A DNA stretch of 64,000 nt from positions 220,426 through 284,425 of the forward strand of contig JADCEN010000013.1 of assembly GCA_020250175.1 (NCBI GenBank), read 5' to 3'. Position numbers and translations under genes: made by a program. Below, one piece after another: positions 8,192 to 17,924 of the stretch. The notes below the pieces were generated by a model. The model worked only from the letters and a program-made list of their open reading frames with translations. It searched no databases and was not told the origin of the DNA. How positions within the stretch are numbered: the stretch's first letter is position 1; each line of letters begins with the position of its first letter. Origin of the DNA: Rhodobacter sp. Its GTDB lineage: Bacteria; Pseudomonadota; Alphaproteobacteria; Rhodobacterales; Rhodobacteraceae.

Positions 8192-10003
8192 ATGACAGGG
8201 AAGAGTTTGGCACGTCTGGTGGCCACAGCGGTCCTGGCCCTTTGCCTGCCGTCGCAGCCCCTGGTGGCGCAGCCTGCGCATGGCATAGCTATGTATGGGG
8301 CACCTGCACTTCCACCCGATTTTGTGTCCCTGCCCTATGCCAACCCGGACGCACCCAAGGGGGGGCGGATCATTTTCGGCGAGTCGGGGGGCTTTGATTC
8401 GCTCAATCCCTTTATCCTGAAGGGCAATGCCCCCGCAGGCGTTTCGGCCCTGACGGTCGAGACACTTCTGGGCCGGTCTTACGATGAACCCTTCACGCTC
8501 TACGGTCTTTTGGCCGAATCGGTCGAGACGGACGAGGCCCGCAGCTTTGTCGCCTTTACCTTGCGCGACGAGGCCCGATTCGCGGACGGAAGCCCGGTCA
8601 CGCCGCAGGATGTGCTGTGGTCTTTCGAAACCCTGGGCACCTTGGGAAGCCCGCGCTACGCGTCGGCCTGGGCCAAGATCGCCAAGGCCGAACAGACCGG
8701 GCCGCGCACGGTGCGGTTCACCTTCAACACCGAAGACCGCGAATTGCCGCTGATCCTGGGCCTGCGTCCGATCCTGAAAAAGGCGCAGTGGGACGGCAAG
8801 GATTTCACCGTCTCGTCGCTGGATGCGCTGATCGGGTCCGGCCCCTATGTGATCGGCCCGTTCGAGCCGGGGCGGTACATCACTTACCTGAAAAACCCCG
8901 ACTGGTGGGGCGCTGACCTGCCTTTCAATCGCGGTCTGCACAACTTTGACGAAGTGCGCTATGAGTATTTCGGCGACGGCGGGGTCGTGTTCGAGGCATT
9001 CAAGGCCGGCGACATCACCAGCTACCGCGAGGCGAACCCGGCCGCCTGGGCCAGCAACTACGGGTTCCCGGCCGTGCAATCCGGCGATGTCCTGCTATCG
9101 GAGATTCCGCATCAGCGCCCCTCGGGCATTGAAGGCCTGGTGTTCAACACGCGGCGCGGGATTTTTGCGGACTGGCGCGTGCGCGAAGCCTTGATCCAGG
9201 CGTTCAACTTTGAATTCATCAACCAGACCCTGACCGGCGGGGTCCAGCCGCGCATCACCTCGTATTTCTCGAATTCGGTGCTGGGCATGACGCCCGGCGC
9301 GCCTGCCGGGGGGCGTGAGCGGGCGCTTCTGGAACCCTTCGCCGACAGTCTGCTTCCCGGTGCCCTCGATGGCTACGCCCTGCCGGTCTCTGACGGGTCC
9401 GAAGCGAACCGGACCGGCATCCGTGAGGCGACCCGCCTGCTGCAAGAGGCGGGCTGGACCGTGACGGATGGCGTGCTGACCAACGCCGCCGGTGTCCCTT
9501 TCACCTTCGACATCCTGCTGGTGCAGGGCCAGGACGACATGCTGTCCATCGCGAACATCTATGTCGAGGCGCTGCGGCGGCTTGGCATTGCCGTCACCGT
9601 CACAAGCGTCGATTCCGCCCAGTACAAGGAACGCACCAACGCCTATGATTTCGACATGACCCATTACATCCGGTCACTGTCGCTCAGCCCCGGCAACGAG
9701 CAGACCCTGTATTGGGGATCGGCGGGGGTGACAGAGCCGGGAACCCGCAACTGGATGGGCATGAATTCTGCCGCCGCCGAGGCGATGATCCAGGCCCTGC
9801 TGACCGCGACCGACCCGCAGGAGTTCACCGCAGCGACGCGAGCCCTTGACCGCGTTCTGACAAGCGGCAGATTTGTGATTCCGATCTGGTATTCGGATGT
9901 CTCGCGCATCGCCCATGCAAAGCAGCTGCATTACCCGGACCGGCTGCCGATCTATGGGGACTGGCTGGGCTTTCAGCCCGACGTCTGGTGGTATCAGGAG
10001 TGA
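8192..10003 (+). CDS. YejA-like extracellular solute-binding protein of an oligopeptide ABC transporter
   Basis: A periplasmic family-5 solute-binding protein (SBP_bac_5) of about 603 residues, in the YejA subgroup. It has a signal peptide (basic MTGKSLARL, hydrophobic core, cleavage near VAQPAHG). The mature start GIAMYGAPALPPDF...YANPDAPKGG is typical of YejA proteins. The later FGGSD-equivalent region reads FGESGGFDSLNPF. Starts at 8192 or 8162 are both possible; 8192 gives the cleaner signal peptide, and the frame back to 8042 runs over the small RNA. No yejB, yejE or yejF permease or ATPase genes lie next to it, so it must work with components encoded elsewhere. Confidence 0.9.
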   Translation: MTGKSLARLVATAVLALCLPSQPLVAQPAHGIAMYGAPALPPDFVSLPYANPDAPKGGRIIFGESGGFDSLNPFILKGNAPAGVSALTVETLLGRSYDEPFTLYGLLAESVETDEARSFVAFTLRDEARFADGSPVTPQDVLWSFETLGTLGSPRYASAWAKIAKAEQTGPRTVRFTFNTEDRELPLILGLRPILKKAQWDGKDFTVSSLDALIGSGPYVIGPFEPGRYITYLKNPDWWGADLPFNRGLHNFDEVRYEYFGDGGVVFEAFKAGDITSYREANPAAWASNYGFPAVQSGDVLLSEIPHQRPSGIEGLVFNTRRGIFADWRVREALIQAFNFEFINQTLTGGVQPRITSYFSNSVLGMTPGAPAGGRERALLEPFADSLLPGALDGYALPVSDGSEANRTGIREATRLLQEAGWTVTDGVLTNAAGVPFTFDILLVQGQDDMLSIANIYVEALRRLGIAVTVTSVDSAQYKERTNAYDFDMTHYIRSLSLSPGNEQTLYWGSAGVTEPGTRNWMGMNSAAAEAMIQALLTATDPQEFTAATRALDRVLTSGRFVIPIWYSDVSRIAHAKQLHYPDRLPIYGDWLGFQPDVWWYQE

Positions 10004-10065
10004 ACACAGACTGACACATCGGATCAAGGGTGCAGCAGGCACCCCACTGCATGGGAGAATGGGGC

Positions 10066-10191
10066 ATGAAGAAACTGGCTGTGCTGCTGGCCTTTGCCAC
10101 GCTGTCACTGGCGGGCTGCAATACGGTCGCCGGAGTGGGCGAAGACATCACCGGCGGTGCCAGAATGGTCGGCGACGCCATCGGCGGGTAG
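10066..10191 (+). CDS. Entericidin A/B-family small lipoprotein
   Basis: A 41-residue lipoprotein beginning MKKLAVLLAFATLSLAGC, with lipobox LAGC and Cys18, followed by the short glycine-rich tail NTVAGVGEDITGGARMVG. This is the entericidin EcnA/EcnB pattern: small membrane-anchored lipoproteins linked to stress and stationary phase. GGGAG lies a few bases before the ATG. It stands alone between the peptide-binding protein and the SDR gene, 62 bases after the former. The function in this lineage is not known. Confidence 0.85.
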   Translation: MKKLAVLLAFATLSLAGCNTVAGVGEDITGGARMVGDAIGG

Positions 10192-10258
10192 GGGGTTTCC
10201 GCCCGGGACCTTTGGAAAATGCCCTGGCATCGCTGTTTGAACATGGAAGGATATCGTC

Positions 10259-11266
10259 ATGGAACGAAGAGACCTGCTCAAGGGTGTTGCCCTGACGGCG
10301 GGCGTGGTTGCAACCAGTGCCACGCTTCAGGGGGCAACCGCCACCCAGGCCGCTGCCCAGTCGGGCGGCGTCGGGATCAGGGACATCGCCCCGATCGATC
10401 CGGCGGTCTTCACGCCCGGGCGGCTTGCCGGACGCACGCTGATCGTGACCGGCTGCGCCCGCGGCATCGGGGCGGCTGCGGCCATCCGCGCGGCGCGGGA
10501 AGGGGCCAATATCGTGGGCGTTGACTGGATCGCCGATCTGGGTGCCGCCACAATCGAGGGAATCGTCAGCGACGGCGGCAAGGCTGTCTTTGTCGAGGGC
10601 GACATCGCCGAGGAAGAAACCTGCCGCCGCATGATCGAGGTGGCCGTCAGCAGTTTCGGGCGGCTGGACATGGCGCTGAACAATGCCGGGGTGATGGATG
10701 CCGTCTTTTCCGGCGACCCGGTCGATTATGCCGCGCAAAAGGACCGCATCTTTGCCCGTCTGCATGAATCGACCGATGCCTATTGGGAGGGGGTGATCCG
10801 CACGAACCTGATCGGCACCTACCGGACGCTGCGGGCCGAACTGGCGCAGATGGTGGCCCAGGGAACCGGCGGGTCGATCGTCAATGTCGGATCGATCGCG
10901 GGCCTGACAGGGCTGGCCGGCAACCCCGCCTATGTGGCGACCAAGCATGCCGTCAATGGCCTGACCAGGAACACCGCCATCGACTATGCGCCCTACGGCA
11001 TCCGGATAAACTCGGTCAACATGGCCGCGACCGACACGCCGATGGTGGCGCGCGCCGGCGCGCTTGTGGCGGCCAGTGCGGCAGATACCGACGGCCCGAC
11101 CATGGGGCGGATCAAGACCGCCAGCATCCTGGCCTATGCCGACAGCCAGCGCCGCCCCGCGACGGTCTGGGAACAGGCGGCGATGATCCTGTTCCTGCTG
11201 TCTGACGAGGCGTCAAACTTCACCGGCGGGCTTTATGCCACGGACGGCGGCTGGACGGCCTATTGA
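10259..11266 (+). CDS. Short-chain dehydrogenase/reductase with Tat-type signal
   Basis: A 335-residue SDR oxidoreductase preceded by a twin-arginine-like signal: ERRDLLKG at residues 2-9, then a hydrophobic stretch to about residue 33. The catalytic domain starts near residue 58 with [15 protein letters not shown] (cofactor loop). It has NNAGVMD, the Ser in VNVGSIAG and the [11 protein letters not shown]yr-Lys pair, and ends in TDGGWTAY. An SDR behind a Tat signal suggests export of the folded enzyme with its cofactor, which is uncommon. The substrate is unknown. The ribosome site GGAAGGA lies 8-9 bases before the ATG. Confidence 0.88.
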   Translation: MERRDLLKGVALTAGVVATSATLQGATATQAAAQSGGVGIRDIAPIDPAVFTPGRLAGRTLIVTGCARGIGAAAAIRAAREGANIVGVDWIADLGAATIEGIVSDGGKAVFVEGDIAEEETCRRMIEVAVSSFGRLDMALNNAGVMDAVFSGDPVDYAAQKDRIFARLHESTDAYWEGVIRTNLIGTYRTLRAELAQMVAQGTGGSIVNVGSIAGLTGLAGNPAYVATKHAVNGLTRNTAIDYAPYGIRINSVNMAATDTPMVARAGALVAASAADTDGPTMGRIKTASILAYADSQRRPATVWEQAAMILFLLSDEASNFTGGLYATDGGWTAY

Positions 11267-11296
11267 TGGGGAACTGACCGCGCTGAGCGACCATGA

Positions 11297-11612
11297 CAGG
11301 ATGCTGGAAAAGTCCGCCAACCGGAGAGGCCGCTGGCTGAAAAACAAAAGTTTATTCCGCTTCCCCGGCGTGCTTTGGCCGGGGCCATCGCCTCGGCCAC
11401 TTGGTGCGCGTGCTATAGGACCGCCGGGGGCCCAAGCCCCCGGCCAGCGCCCGTCCCGCCCATGGCGGGCGCTTCACGCCCGACATGGGCGCTGGCCTTC
11501 GTTGCGCTTGGAGGAATGGTCCTGTGGGACTGTGGTCGCCTTCCGGACGGGGAAACGCGCTGCGTTTCCTGATCCGCCCGGACCTTGAAGTTCCACGCTT
11601 TTTCTGCTGCCC
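11297..11612. mobile_element. MITE-like element, copy A
   Basis: A non-coding insert of about 316 bases fills the gap between the SDR and the XRE regulator. It has imperfect terminal inverted repeats, AGGATGCTGGAAAAG on the left and CTTTTTCTGCTGCCC on the right. A 7-base direct repeat, ACCATGA, lies outside both ends (11290-11296 and 11613-11619), as expected for a target-site duplication. Internal hairpins include GCCGGGGGC / GCCCCCGGC, a GGCGGGCG-type arm pair and GGAAACGCG / CGCGTTTCC-like arms near 11550. The core matches copy C at 54.5 kb in inverted orientation. It encodes no transposase, so it would be moved in trans. Confidence 0.7.
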
Positions 11613-11630
11613 ACCATGAGACACCCCGCC

Positions 11631-12254
11631 TTACATCAGCGAGGTCACCCACAGGACCATTGCATCCTCTTGCGAAATGGACACCACGTTATGCCCCATC
11701 GTGGCATCGGAACAGGCGCTGTCGCCGCGCTTCATGTCGACCGGTTCATAGAATTCGGTGTATAGACGAACCGCGCCGGTCAGCACATAAAGAAACTCTT
11801 CGCCATCGTGCCGCACCCAGCCGCCGAATTCGGCGATATCCTGGGCGCGGATGCGGGCGCGGTAGGGCAGCATCTGTTTGCGGGTCAGCGCCTGGGCCAG
11901 CAGCTCGTGCTCATGGGTTGCGGTGGCCTGTGCCTGCCCCTCGCCCGCCCGCGTCAGCGCGCGGCGGCCTGTGATCCGGGCATGGCTGGGCGGCGTGAAC
12001 AGCTGCGGCACCGACACCGCCAGCCCCCCGGCCAGTTTCCTGAGCGCCTCACAGGTGGGCGACATCTGCCCGTTCCCGATCTTCGACAGGGTCGAGCGCG
12101 CCAGACCGGCCTGAAGGGCCGCCTGTTCCAGCGTCCAGGCCCGTGCCTTGCGCAGGTCGCGCACCCGCTGGCCCAGGTTCAGCGGCTCGACACCCGTCTC
12201 GCCGCCGCCGTCGCGGGCAATGCGGATCAGGCTGCTGTCATCCGGGTTTCCCAC
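11631..12254 (-). CDS. XRE-family transcriptional regulator with C-terminal cupin domain
   Basis: A 207-residue regulator with an N-terminal XRE helix-turn-helix (about residues 25-82: LGQRVRDLRKARAWTLEQAALQAGLARSTLSKIGNG pattern, split here by the two helices) and a C-terminal cupin_2 beta-barrel (about 125-195; WVRHDGEEFLYVLTG). Such proteins usually sense a small metabolite through the cupin and repress an adjacent gene or themselves. The divergently placed MFS pump gene starts about 280 bases away and is a possible target. The effector is not predictable. Confidence 0.9.
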   Translation of the reverse strand: MGNPDDSSLIRIARDGGGETGVEPLNLGQRVRDLRKARAWTLEQAALQAGLARSTLSKIGNGQMSPTCEALRKLAGGLAVSVPQLFTPPSHARITGRRALTRAGEGQAQATATHEHELLAQALTRKQMLPYRARIRAQDIAEFGGWVRHDGEEFLYVLTGAVRLYTEFYEPVDMKRGDSACSDATMGHNVVSISQEDAMVLWVTSLM

Positions 12255-12532
12255 GGCGCGAAGGCATATGGCAGGTCAGCCCGCCTTGCAACGGCGGTGC
12301 AGGCCGCGTAGGTGCATCGGCATGCTTGCGATATCCGCCGATACACCGCAACCCTGGCCGCAAAGGCCGGCCCTGGACCCTGCCGTGACCGCCCGCCTGC
12401 CGGACCCGGATGCGGACAGCGGCGGGACTGCCGCCTGCAATGCCCCTGCCCGCCCGCAAGCCTGTCCGGTGCGCAGCCGGTCGAACTGTGACATCAGGTG
12501 ATCCGCGAATGCACGGAAAAGACAGGCAGCCC

Positions 12533-13762
12533 ATGACATCCCCGACGGATACCGCGCCACAGCGGGCCAGGCCGCAGCCCGGCCAGACCGAATTCATCGC
12601 CCTGATTGCGATGCTCTTCGCCACAATTGCCTTTTCCATCGACTCGATGCTGCCCGCCCTGCCGCAGATTGCGGCAGAACTGACCCCGGACAACATCAAT
12701 GCCGCCCAGCTGATCGTGACCAGCTTTGTGCTGGGGATGGGGGTTGGCACCTTTTTTGCGGGGCCTTTGTCGGATGCCTTCGGACGCAAGCCGGTCATCA
12801 TGGCGGGGTCGCTGCTCTATGTTGCCGGGGCCGCAGCTGCCTGGGCCGCGCCGACGCTGGAATTGCTGCTGATCGCCCGCGTGGTGCAGGGGCTGGGCGT
12901 GGCCGCACCGCGCATCGTGTCCATCGCGATGGTGCGCGACCTGCATGCCGGGCGCGACATGGCACGGATTGTCAGCTTTGCGATGATGGTCTTCATGCTG
13001 GTGCCCGCCGTGGCCCCGGCTGCGGGCACCGTCATCATCAGCGCTTTCGGCTGGCGGTCGCTGTTCATCGCCTTTGTGATCTTTGCTGGGATTGGCTGCA
13101 TCTGGCTGGGCCTGCGCCAGCCCGAGACATTGCACCCTGAAAATCGCCGCCCGCTGCGGGCGGGTCCGCTGAAGGCGGCCTTCGCCGAAGTGATCTCGTA
13201 CCGCGTCATTGTGGTGTCGACGGTGGTGCAGGCCGTTCTCTTTGGCGCGCTGTTTGGCACGCTGTCGTCCACCCAGCAGATGTTTGACGTCACCTTCGGG
13301 CGCGGGGCCACCTTTCCGTTCTGGTTTGCGGTGATCGCGGTGCTTGCGGGGACGGCAAACTTCGTCAATGCCCGGCTCGTGGGGCGGTTGGGGATGCGCT
13401 ATCTGATCACCACGGCGCTGGGAGCGCAGGTGTTCCTTTCGGCAATCTTCGCCACCGTCACCGCCTTTGGCCTGTGGCCGGAACCGCTGTACTTTCCGGC
13501 CTATGTGTTCTGGACCACAAGCGTCTTTTTCATGACCGGGCTGACCATCGGCAACCTGAACGCGCTGGCGCTGGAACCGGTGGGCCATATCGCCGGCATG
13601 GCGGCTTCGATAACGGCGGCGCTGGCCACGGTGCTGGGCGTGGCGCTGGCCGTGCCGCTGGGGCTGGCCTTCAACGGCACCCCGGTGCCGCTGATGACCG
13701 GGGTTTCGGTGCTGGCCGCCCTGGGCTGGGCCCTGATGCGGCTGATCCCGCGCCGGGTCTGA
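12533..13762 (+). CDS. Bcr/CflA-family drug efflux MFS transporter
   Basis: A 409-residue inner-membrane protein of the major facilitator superfamily with about 12 hydrophobic segments. The N-terminal helix shows FSIDSMLPALPQIAAEL, typical of the Bcr/CflA multidrug group. The loop 2-3 motif reads GPLSDAFGRKPVI (motif A). It probably exports drugs by proton antiport. An in-frame ATG at 12509 with AGGTGA upstream is an alternative start adding eight residues. The XRE-cupin regulator is divergent upstream, and the gene ends convergently 19 bases from mfd. Confidence 0.88.
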   Translation: MTSPTDTAPQRARPQPGQTEFIALIAMLFATIAFSIDSMLPALPQIAAELTPDNINAAQLIVTSFVLGMGVGTFFAGPLSDAFGRKPVIMAGSLLYVAGAAAAWAAPTLELLLIARVVQGLGVAAPRIVSIAMVRDLHAGRDMARIVSFAMMVFMLVPAVAPAAGTVIISAFGWRSLFIAFVIFAGIGCIWLGLRQPETLHPENRRPLRAGPLKAAFAEVISYRVIVVSTVVQAVLFGALFGTLSSTQQMFDVTFGRGATFPFWFAVIAVLAGTANFVNARLVGRLGMRYLITTALGAQVFLSAIFATVTAFGLWPEPLYFPAYVFWTTSVFFMTGLTIGNLNALALEPVGHIAGMAASITAALATVLGVALAVPLGLAFNGTPVPLMTGVSVLAALGWALMRLIPRRV

Positions 13763-13781
13763 CCGGCACCGCGCGCCCGCC

Positions 13782-16700
13782 TTATGCGACAGCCTTGCCC
13801 TTGATCACTTGTTCGGCCAGGTCCCTGGCAATGGCGAAGGCACCCCTGATGCGGTCGCTTTCGGTCTTCCAGTCGCGCTGCAGCACAATCCTGTTGCCCG
13901 ATACCTTCGCGCCCTGCCCCTCGGCCCTGATGAAATCGACCAGACCGGCAGGGTTGGAGAATTTGTCATTGTGAAACTGCACGGTCGCGCCTTTTGGCCC
14001 GGCGTCCAGCCGCGAGATGCCCGCGCGTTTGCACATTGCCTTGATCCGCACCACCAGCAGCAGGGTGTTCACCTCTTTCGGCACGGGGCCAAACCGGTCG
14101 ATCAGCTCTGCCGCGAAGCCTTCCAGTTCGACCTTGGTGGTCAGGGCCGACAGGCGGCGGTACAGGCCAAGGCGCAGGTCAAGATCGGGCACATAGTCTT
14201 CGGGGATCAGCACCGGCACGCCCAGGTTGATCTGCGGCGACCATTGATCGTCAGCGGCCGTCAGGCCGGTCAGCTCGCCCGAGCGGAGTCGGGCGATCGT
14301 TTCTTCCAGCATCGACTGATAGAGTTCATATCCCACTTCGCGGATATGGCCCGACTGTTCCTCGCCCAGAAGATTGCCCGCCCCGCGCAGGTCAAGGTCA
14401 TGGCTGGCCAGGTTGAATCCGGCCCCCAGACTGTCCAGTGACCCCAGCAGACGCAGCCGTTTCTGCGCCTGGGGTGTCAACGGGACGCGTGGCTTGGTCA
14501 CAAGATAGCAATAGGCCCGTGTCTTGGCCCGCCCCACCCGCCCCCGGATCTGGTACAGCTGTGACAGGCCGAACATGTCGGCACGGTAGACGATCATCGT
14601 ATTGGCTGCGGGGATGTCCAGACCGGATTCGACGATGCTGGTGGCAACCAGCACATCGTATTTCCCGTCATAAAAGCTGTTCATGCGGTCATCCAGATCA
14701 CCGGCAGCCAGCTGTCCATGGGCAATGACATAGCTGACCTCGGGGACCTGTTCCTTCAGGAACTGCTCAACCTCGGGCAAGTCCGCGATGCGGGGGACCA
14801 CGAAAAAGCTTTGCCCGCCCCGGTAGCGTTCGCGCAGCAGCGCCTCGCGCAGCGTCACCGTGTCGAATTCCGAAACATATGTTCGTATTGCCAGCCGGTC
14901 CACCGGCGGGGTGGCAATGATCGACAGGTCGCGCACCCCCGTCAGCGACAGTTGCAGCGTGCGCGGAATCGGCGTGGCCGTCAGGGTCAGCACATGCACT
15001 TCGGACCGCATTTCCTTCAGACGTTCCTTGTGCGCAACGCCAAAGTGCTGCTCTTCGTCGATGATCAGAAGGCCAAGGGATTTGAAACGGATGCTCTTGG
15101 CCAGCAAGGCATGGGTGCCGATACAGATATCAACCGCGCCAGCCGCAATCCCGTCGCGCGTCGCTGCCGCCTCGCGCGACGGCACGAAACGCGACAGGGG
15201 ACGGATTTCCACCGGAAAGCCCCGGAAGCGTTCGGCGAAGCTGCGATAGTGCTGGCGCGCCAGCAGGGTCGTCGGGCAAACCACGGCCACCTGCAGGCCG
15301 GCCATGGCGGCAACGAAGGCGGCGCGCATGGCAACCTCGGTCTTGCCAAAGCCCACATCCCCCACAACCAGCCGGTCCATCGGGCTGCCCGCCCCCAGAT
15401 CGGTCAGCACATCCGAGATTGCCGCAAGCTGATCGTCGGTTTCCTGATAGGGAAAGCGGGCCGAAAAGGCTTCCCATATGGCATGGGGCGCTTCCAGCAC
15501 GGGGGCGTGGCGCAGGTGGCGTTCGGCGGCAACGCGCATCAGCCGTTCGGCGATGTCGCGGATGCGGTCCTTGAGCCTGGCCTTCTTTGCCTGCCAGGCA
15601 CCGCCGCCCAGCCGGTCAAGCAGGCCGTCCTCCTGCCCATAGCGGCTGAGCAGTTCGATGTTCTCGACCGGCAGGTAAAGCCTTGCATTTTCGGCATATT
15701 CCAGGGCGATGCATTCATGCGGGGCACCAAGGGCGCTGATCGTCTCCAGCCCCCGGTAGCGCCCGACGCCATGTTCGACATGCACCACCAGATCGCCCGG
15801 CGTCAGGGCATTGACCTCGGAGACGAAGTTCTCTGCCTTGCGCTTCCTGCGCGGCTTGGAAAGCAGCCGGTCGCCCAGCACATCCTGCTCCGAGATCACG
15901 GCCAGGTCGGCGGCGACAAACCCCTGCTCCAGCGCCCAGACCGTCAGGAACAGCCCGCCGCGCCCGGCGGGAATCTGGCGGGCGTCGCTGATCAGGACGG
16001 CCCCGGTGATGCCCTGATCGCCGATCAATCCGCGCAAACGCTCGCGCGCGCCTTCTGACCAGCTGGCAATCACCACCCGGGTATCGCCGCGCAGGCTGCG
16101 GATGTGGTCGGCCAGCGCGCCGAACAGGCTGACGCTTTCCATCTGCCGTTCGGGCGCAAAGCTGCGCCCGATCCGCCCACCCGCGTCCAGCACGCCGGGG
16201 CCGGGCGCGTGCGGCAGGGGGGAAAGCTGCACCAGGCGGTGCCCGGCCAGGGCGGTATTCCATGAGGTGTCATCCAGATACAGCAGGCCCGGGGCTGCAG
16301 GCTTGTAGACCGTATCCATTCGCCCCTTGGCCGTCATCGCCTCGCGCCGGGCATCGTACTGATCCTCGATCCCTTCCCAGCGCAACAGCCGGGCATTGTT
16401 GACATGATCGTCCAGCATGACGGCAGCCTGGGGCAGATAGTCGAACAGGGTTTCCATCCGGTCATTGAAAAAGGGCAGCCAATGCTCCATCCCCTGATGT
16501 TTGCGGCCCGCCGATACCGCTTCGTACAGCGGATCATCGGTGCCGGCCGCGCCGAATTCGACGCGGTAGTTCTGACGGAACCGGGTGATTGCGGCGGCGT
16601 CCAGAATGACTTCGGACACGGGGGACAGATCGACCCGCGCCAGCTTTTCCGTGGTGCGCTGGGTTTCGGGATCGAACCGGCGCGCCCCATCCAGCACATC

Positions 16701-17234
16701 GCCAAAGAAATCCAGCCGCACCGGGCCGCCCGGTCCGGGCGGGAAGATATCGACGATGCCGCCGCGAATCGCATAATCGCCCGGCTCCGTCACTGTCGCC
16801 ACCGGCGAGAAGCCGGCGCGCGACAGGAAGCTGCGCAGCGCCTCTTCGTTCACGCGCTGGCCGACGCGGGCACTGAACGAGGCCTCGCGCAGCACGGCGC
16901 GCGCCGGAAGGCGCTGCGTGGCCGCGTTGACGGTGGTCAGCAGGATGAAAGGCCCTTGCACCCCTTGGGCCAGCAGGGCCAGCGTTGCCATCCGCGCCGC
17001 CGACAGGTCGGGGTTGGGCGACACCCGGTCGTAGGGCAGACAGTCCCAGGCGGGCAGTGTCAGCACCACCGCCTCGGGCGTAAAAAAGCGCAGCGCGGCA
17101 CGCATTGCCGCCATCCGCTTGTCGTCGCGTGCGACATGTATGACAGGCAGGCCTCGCGCCAGTTCGCGCGCGACAAGCCTTGCGTCAAACCCCTCGGGGG
17201 CGCCGCCCAGAAAAATGGGTGTGGGTGTCAGCAT
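13782..17234 (-). CDS. mfd: Transcription-repair coupling factor
   Basis: Mfd removes RNA polymerase stalled at DNA lesions and recruits UvrA. The 1150-residue product is full length. Order of domains: UvrB-homologous N-terminal modules (to about 400), RNA-polymerase-interacting domain (about 470-560, including GDLVVHVEHGVGRYRG), then the RecG-like translocase with Walker A GDVGFGKTE near residue 625 and DEEQHFG near 725, and the C-terminal TRCF domain. Motif VI-type IRGRVGRAKTRAYCY is present. It is followed upstream by the small membrane-protein gene, 42 bases away on the same strand. Confidence 0.98.
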   Translation of the reverse strand: MLTPTPIFLGGAPEGFDARLVARELARGLPVIHVARDDKRMAAMRAALRFFTPEAVVLTLPAWDCLPYDRVSPNPDLSAARMATLALLAQGVQGPFILLTTVNAATQRLPARAVLREASFSARVGQRVNEEALRSFLSRAGFSPVATVTEPGDYAIRGGIVDIFPPGPGGPVRLDFFGDVLDGARRFDPETQRTTEKLARVDLSPVSEVILDAAAITRFRQNYRVEFGAAGTDDPLYEAVSAGRKHQGMEHWLPFFNDRMETLFDYLPQAAVMLDDHVNNARLLRWEGIEDQYDARREAMTAKGRMDTVYKPAAPGLLYLDDTSWNTALAGHRLVQLSPLPHAPGPGVLDAGGRIGRSFAPERQMESVSLFGALADHIRSLRGDTRVVIASWSEGARERLRGLIGDQGITGAVLISDARQIPAGRGGLFLTVWALEQGFVAADLAVISEQDVLGDRLLSKPRRKRKAENFVSEVNALTPGDLVVHVEHGVGRYRGLETISALGAPHECIALEYAENARLYLPVENIELLSRYGQEDGLLDRLGGGAWQAKKARLKDRIRDIAERLMRVAAERHLRHAPVLEAPHAIWEAFSARFPYQETDDQLAAISDVLTDLGAGSPMDRLVVGDVGFGKTEVAMRAAFVAAMAGLQVAVVCPTTLLARQHYRSFAERFRGFPVEIRPLSRFVPSREAAATRDGIAAGAVDICIGTHALLAKSIRFKSLGLLIIDEEQHFGVAHKERLKEMRSEVHVLTLTATPIPRTLQLSLTGVRDLSIIATPPVDRLAIRTYVSEFDTVTLREALLRERYRGGQSFFVVPRIADLPEVEQFLKEQVPEVSYVIAHGQLAAGDLDDRMNSFYDGKYDVLVATSIVESGLDIPAANTMIVYRADMFGLSQLYQIRGRVGRAKTRAYCYLVTKPRVPLTPQAQKRLRLLGSLDSLGAGFNLASHDLDLRGAGNLLGEEQSGHIREVGYELYQSMLEETIARLRSGELTGLTAADDQWSPQINLGVPVLIPEDYVPDLDLRLGLYRRLSALTTKVELEGFAAELIDRFGPVPKEVNTLLLVVRIKAMCKRAGISRLDAGPKGATVQFHNDKFSNPAGLVDFIRAEGQGAKVSGNRIVLQRDWKTESDRIRGAFAIARDLAEQVIKGKAVA

Positions 17235-17276
17235 GGCGATCCCCTGTTCCGGCGGACGGCGGTGTCAATTCCCCGG

Positions 17277-17804
17277 TCAAAAGCCCGGAAAACCGTTCTG
17301 CGCATTCTGCCAGGCACCCCACATCGTTGTGACAAAGATCGAAAACAGCCCGATCCCCTGCACCATGATGCGGTGGCGGCGCAGCAGACGGACCAGCCCC
17401 GCGCCCGTTGTGTTTCCCGCCTGCACCTGCCGTGCCAGCCGCAGGCTCAGAAGGCCGACCCAGGTCAGCGGAATCAGGATCAGGGTCAGCGCCTGTGCCA
17501 GTTCCACACCGTGATAGAATCCAAGCACGGCAAGGGAGCTGAGCAGAAAGAACAGCAACCCCACAATGACCACACCGGCCTCGTCAAAAATCCGATCCAG
17601 CCGCGCCACCTTGATCTGCACCAGCGCCTCAAGATCGGCCTGGGCAGGCCCGCCATACTTCCGGGCGTGCCGGATCATATCGGCGGAAACGCCCAGCACC
17701 CGGTGGCTGGCCAGGGTCCAGATACCGACAACCGCAAGCCAGAACCAGAGACTGGAAAACGACCGCAGGTCAATCTGGTCGAAGATGATGTCGAACCCGT
17801 CCAA
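17277..17804 (-). CDS. Conserved membrane protein of unknown function
   Basis: A 175-residue protein with about four hydrophobic segments (about residues 17-38, 78-98, 102-122 and 148-168). The loop DMIRHARKYGGPAQADLEALVQIKVARLDRIFDEAG is amphipathic and probably cytoplasmic, and a basic RLLRRHR lies before the last segment. It was not recognised as a named family. It lies 42 bases upstream of mfd on the same strand and could be co-transcribed with it. It is divergent from hemB. Confidence 0.75.
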   Translation of the reverse strand: MDGFDIIFDQIDLRSFSSLWFWLAVVGIWTLASHRVLGVSADMIRHARKYGGPAQADLEALVQIKVARLDRIFDEAGVVIVGLLFFLLSSLAVLGFYHGVELAQALTLILIPLTWVGLLSLRLARQVQAGNTTGAGLVRLLRRHRIMVQGIGLFSIFVTTMWGAWQNAQNGFPGF

Positions 17805-17924
17805 TCAGACCGCCCCTGTCACGCAACCCGCCGTGGCGTTCCTACAGACATCGCCCGCGCATTCCAACCCTTGAGACGCGCCGGTTTCCGTGCCAGTCAG
17901 AGAAACACCAGCCCGGAGAGCCCG

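Noticed and set aside
16404..17924. Long plus-strand extension in frame with hemB
   Set aside because: It lies antisense to mfd and the membrane-protein gene; HemB similarity starts at 17925 with a ribosome site there.
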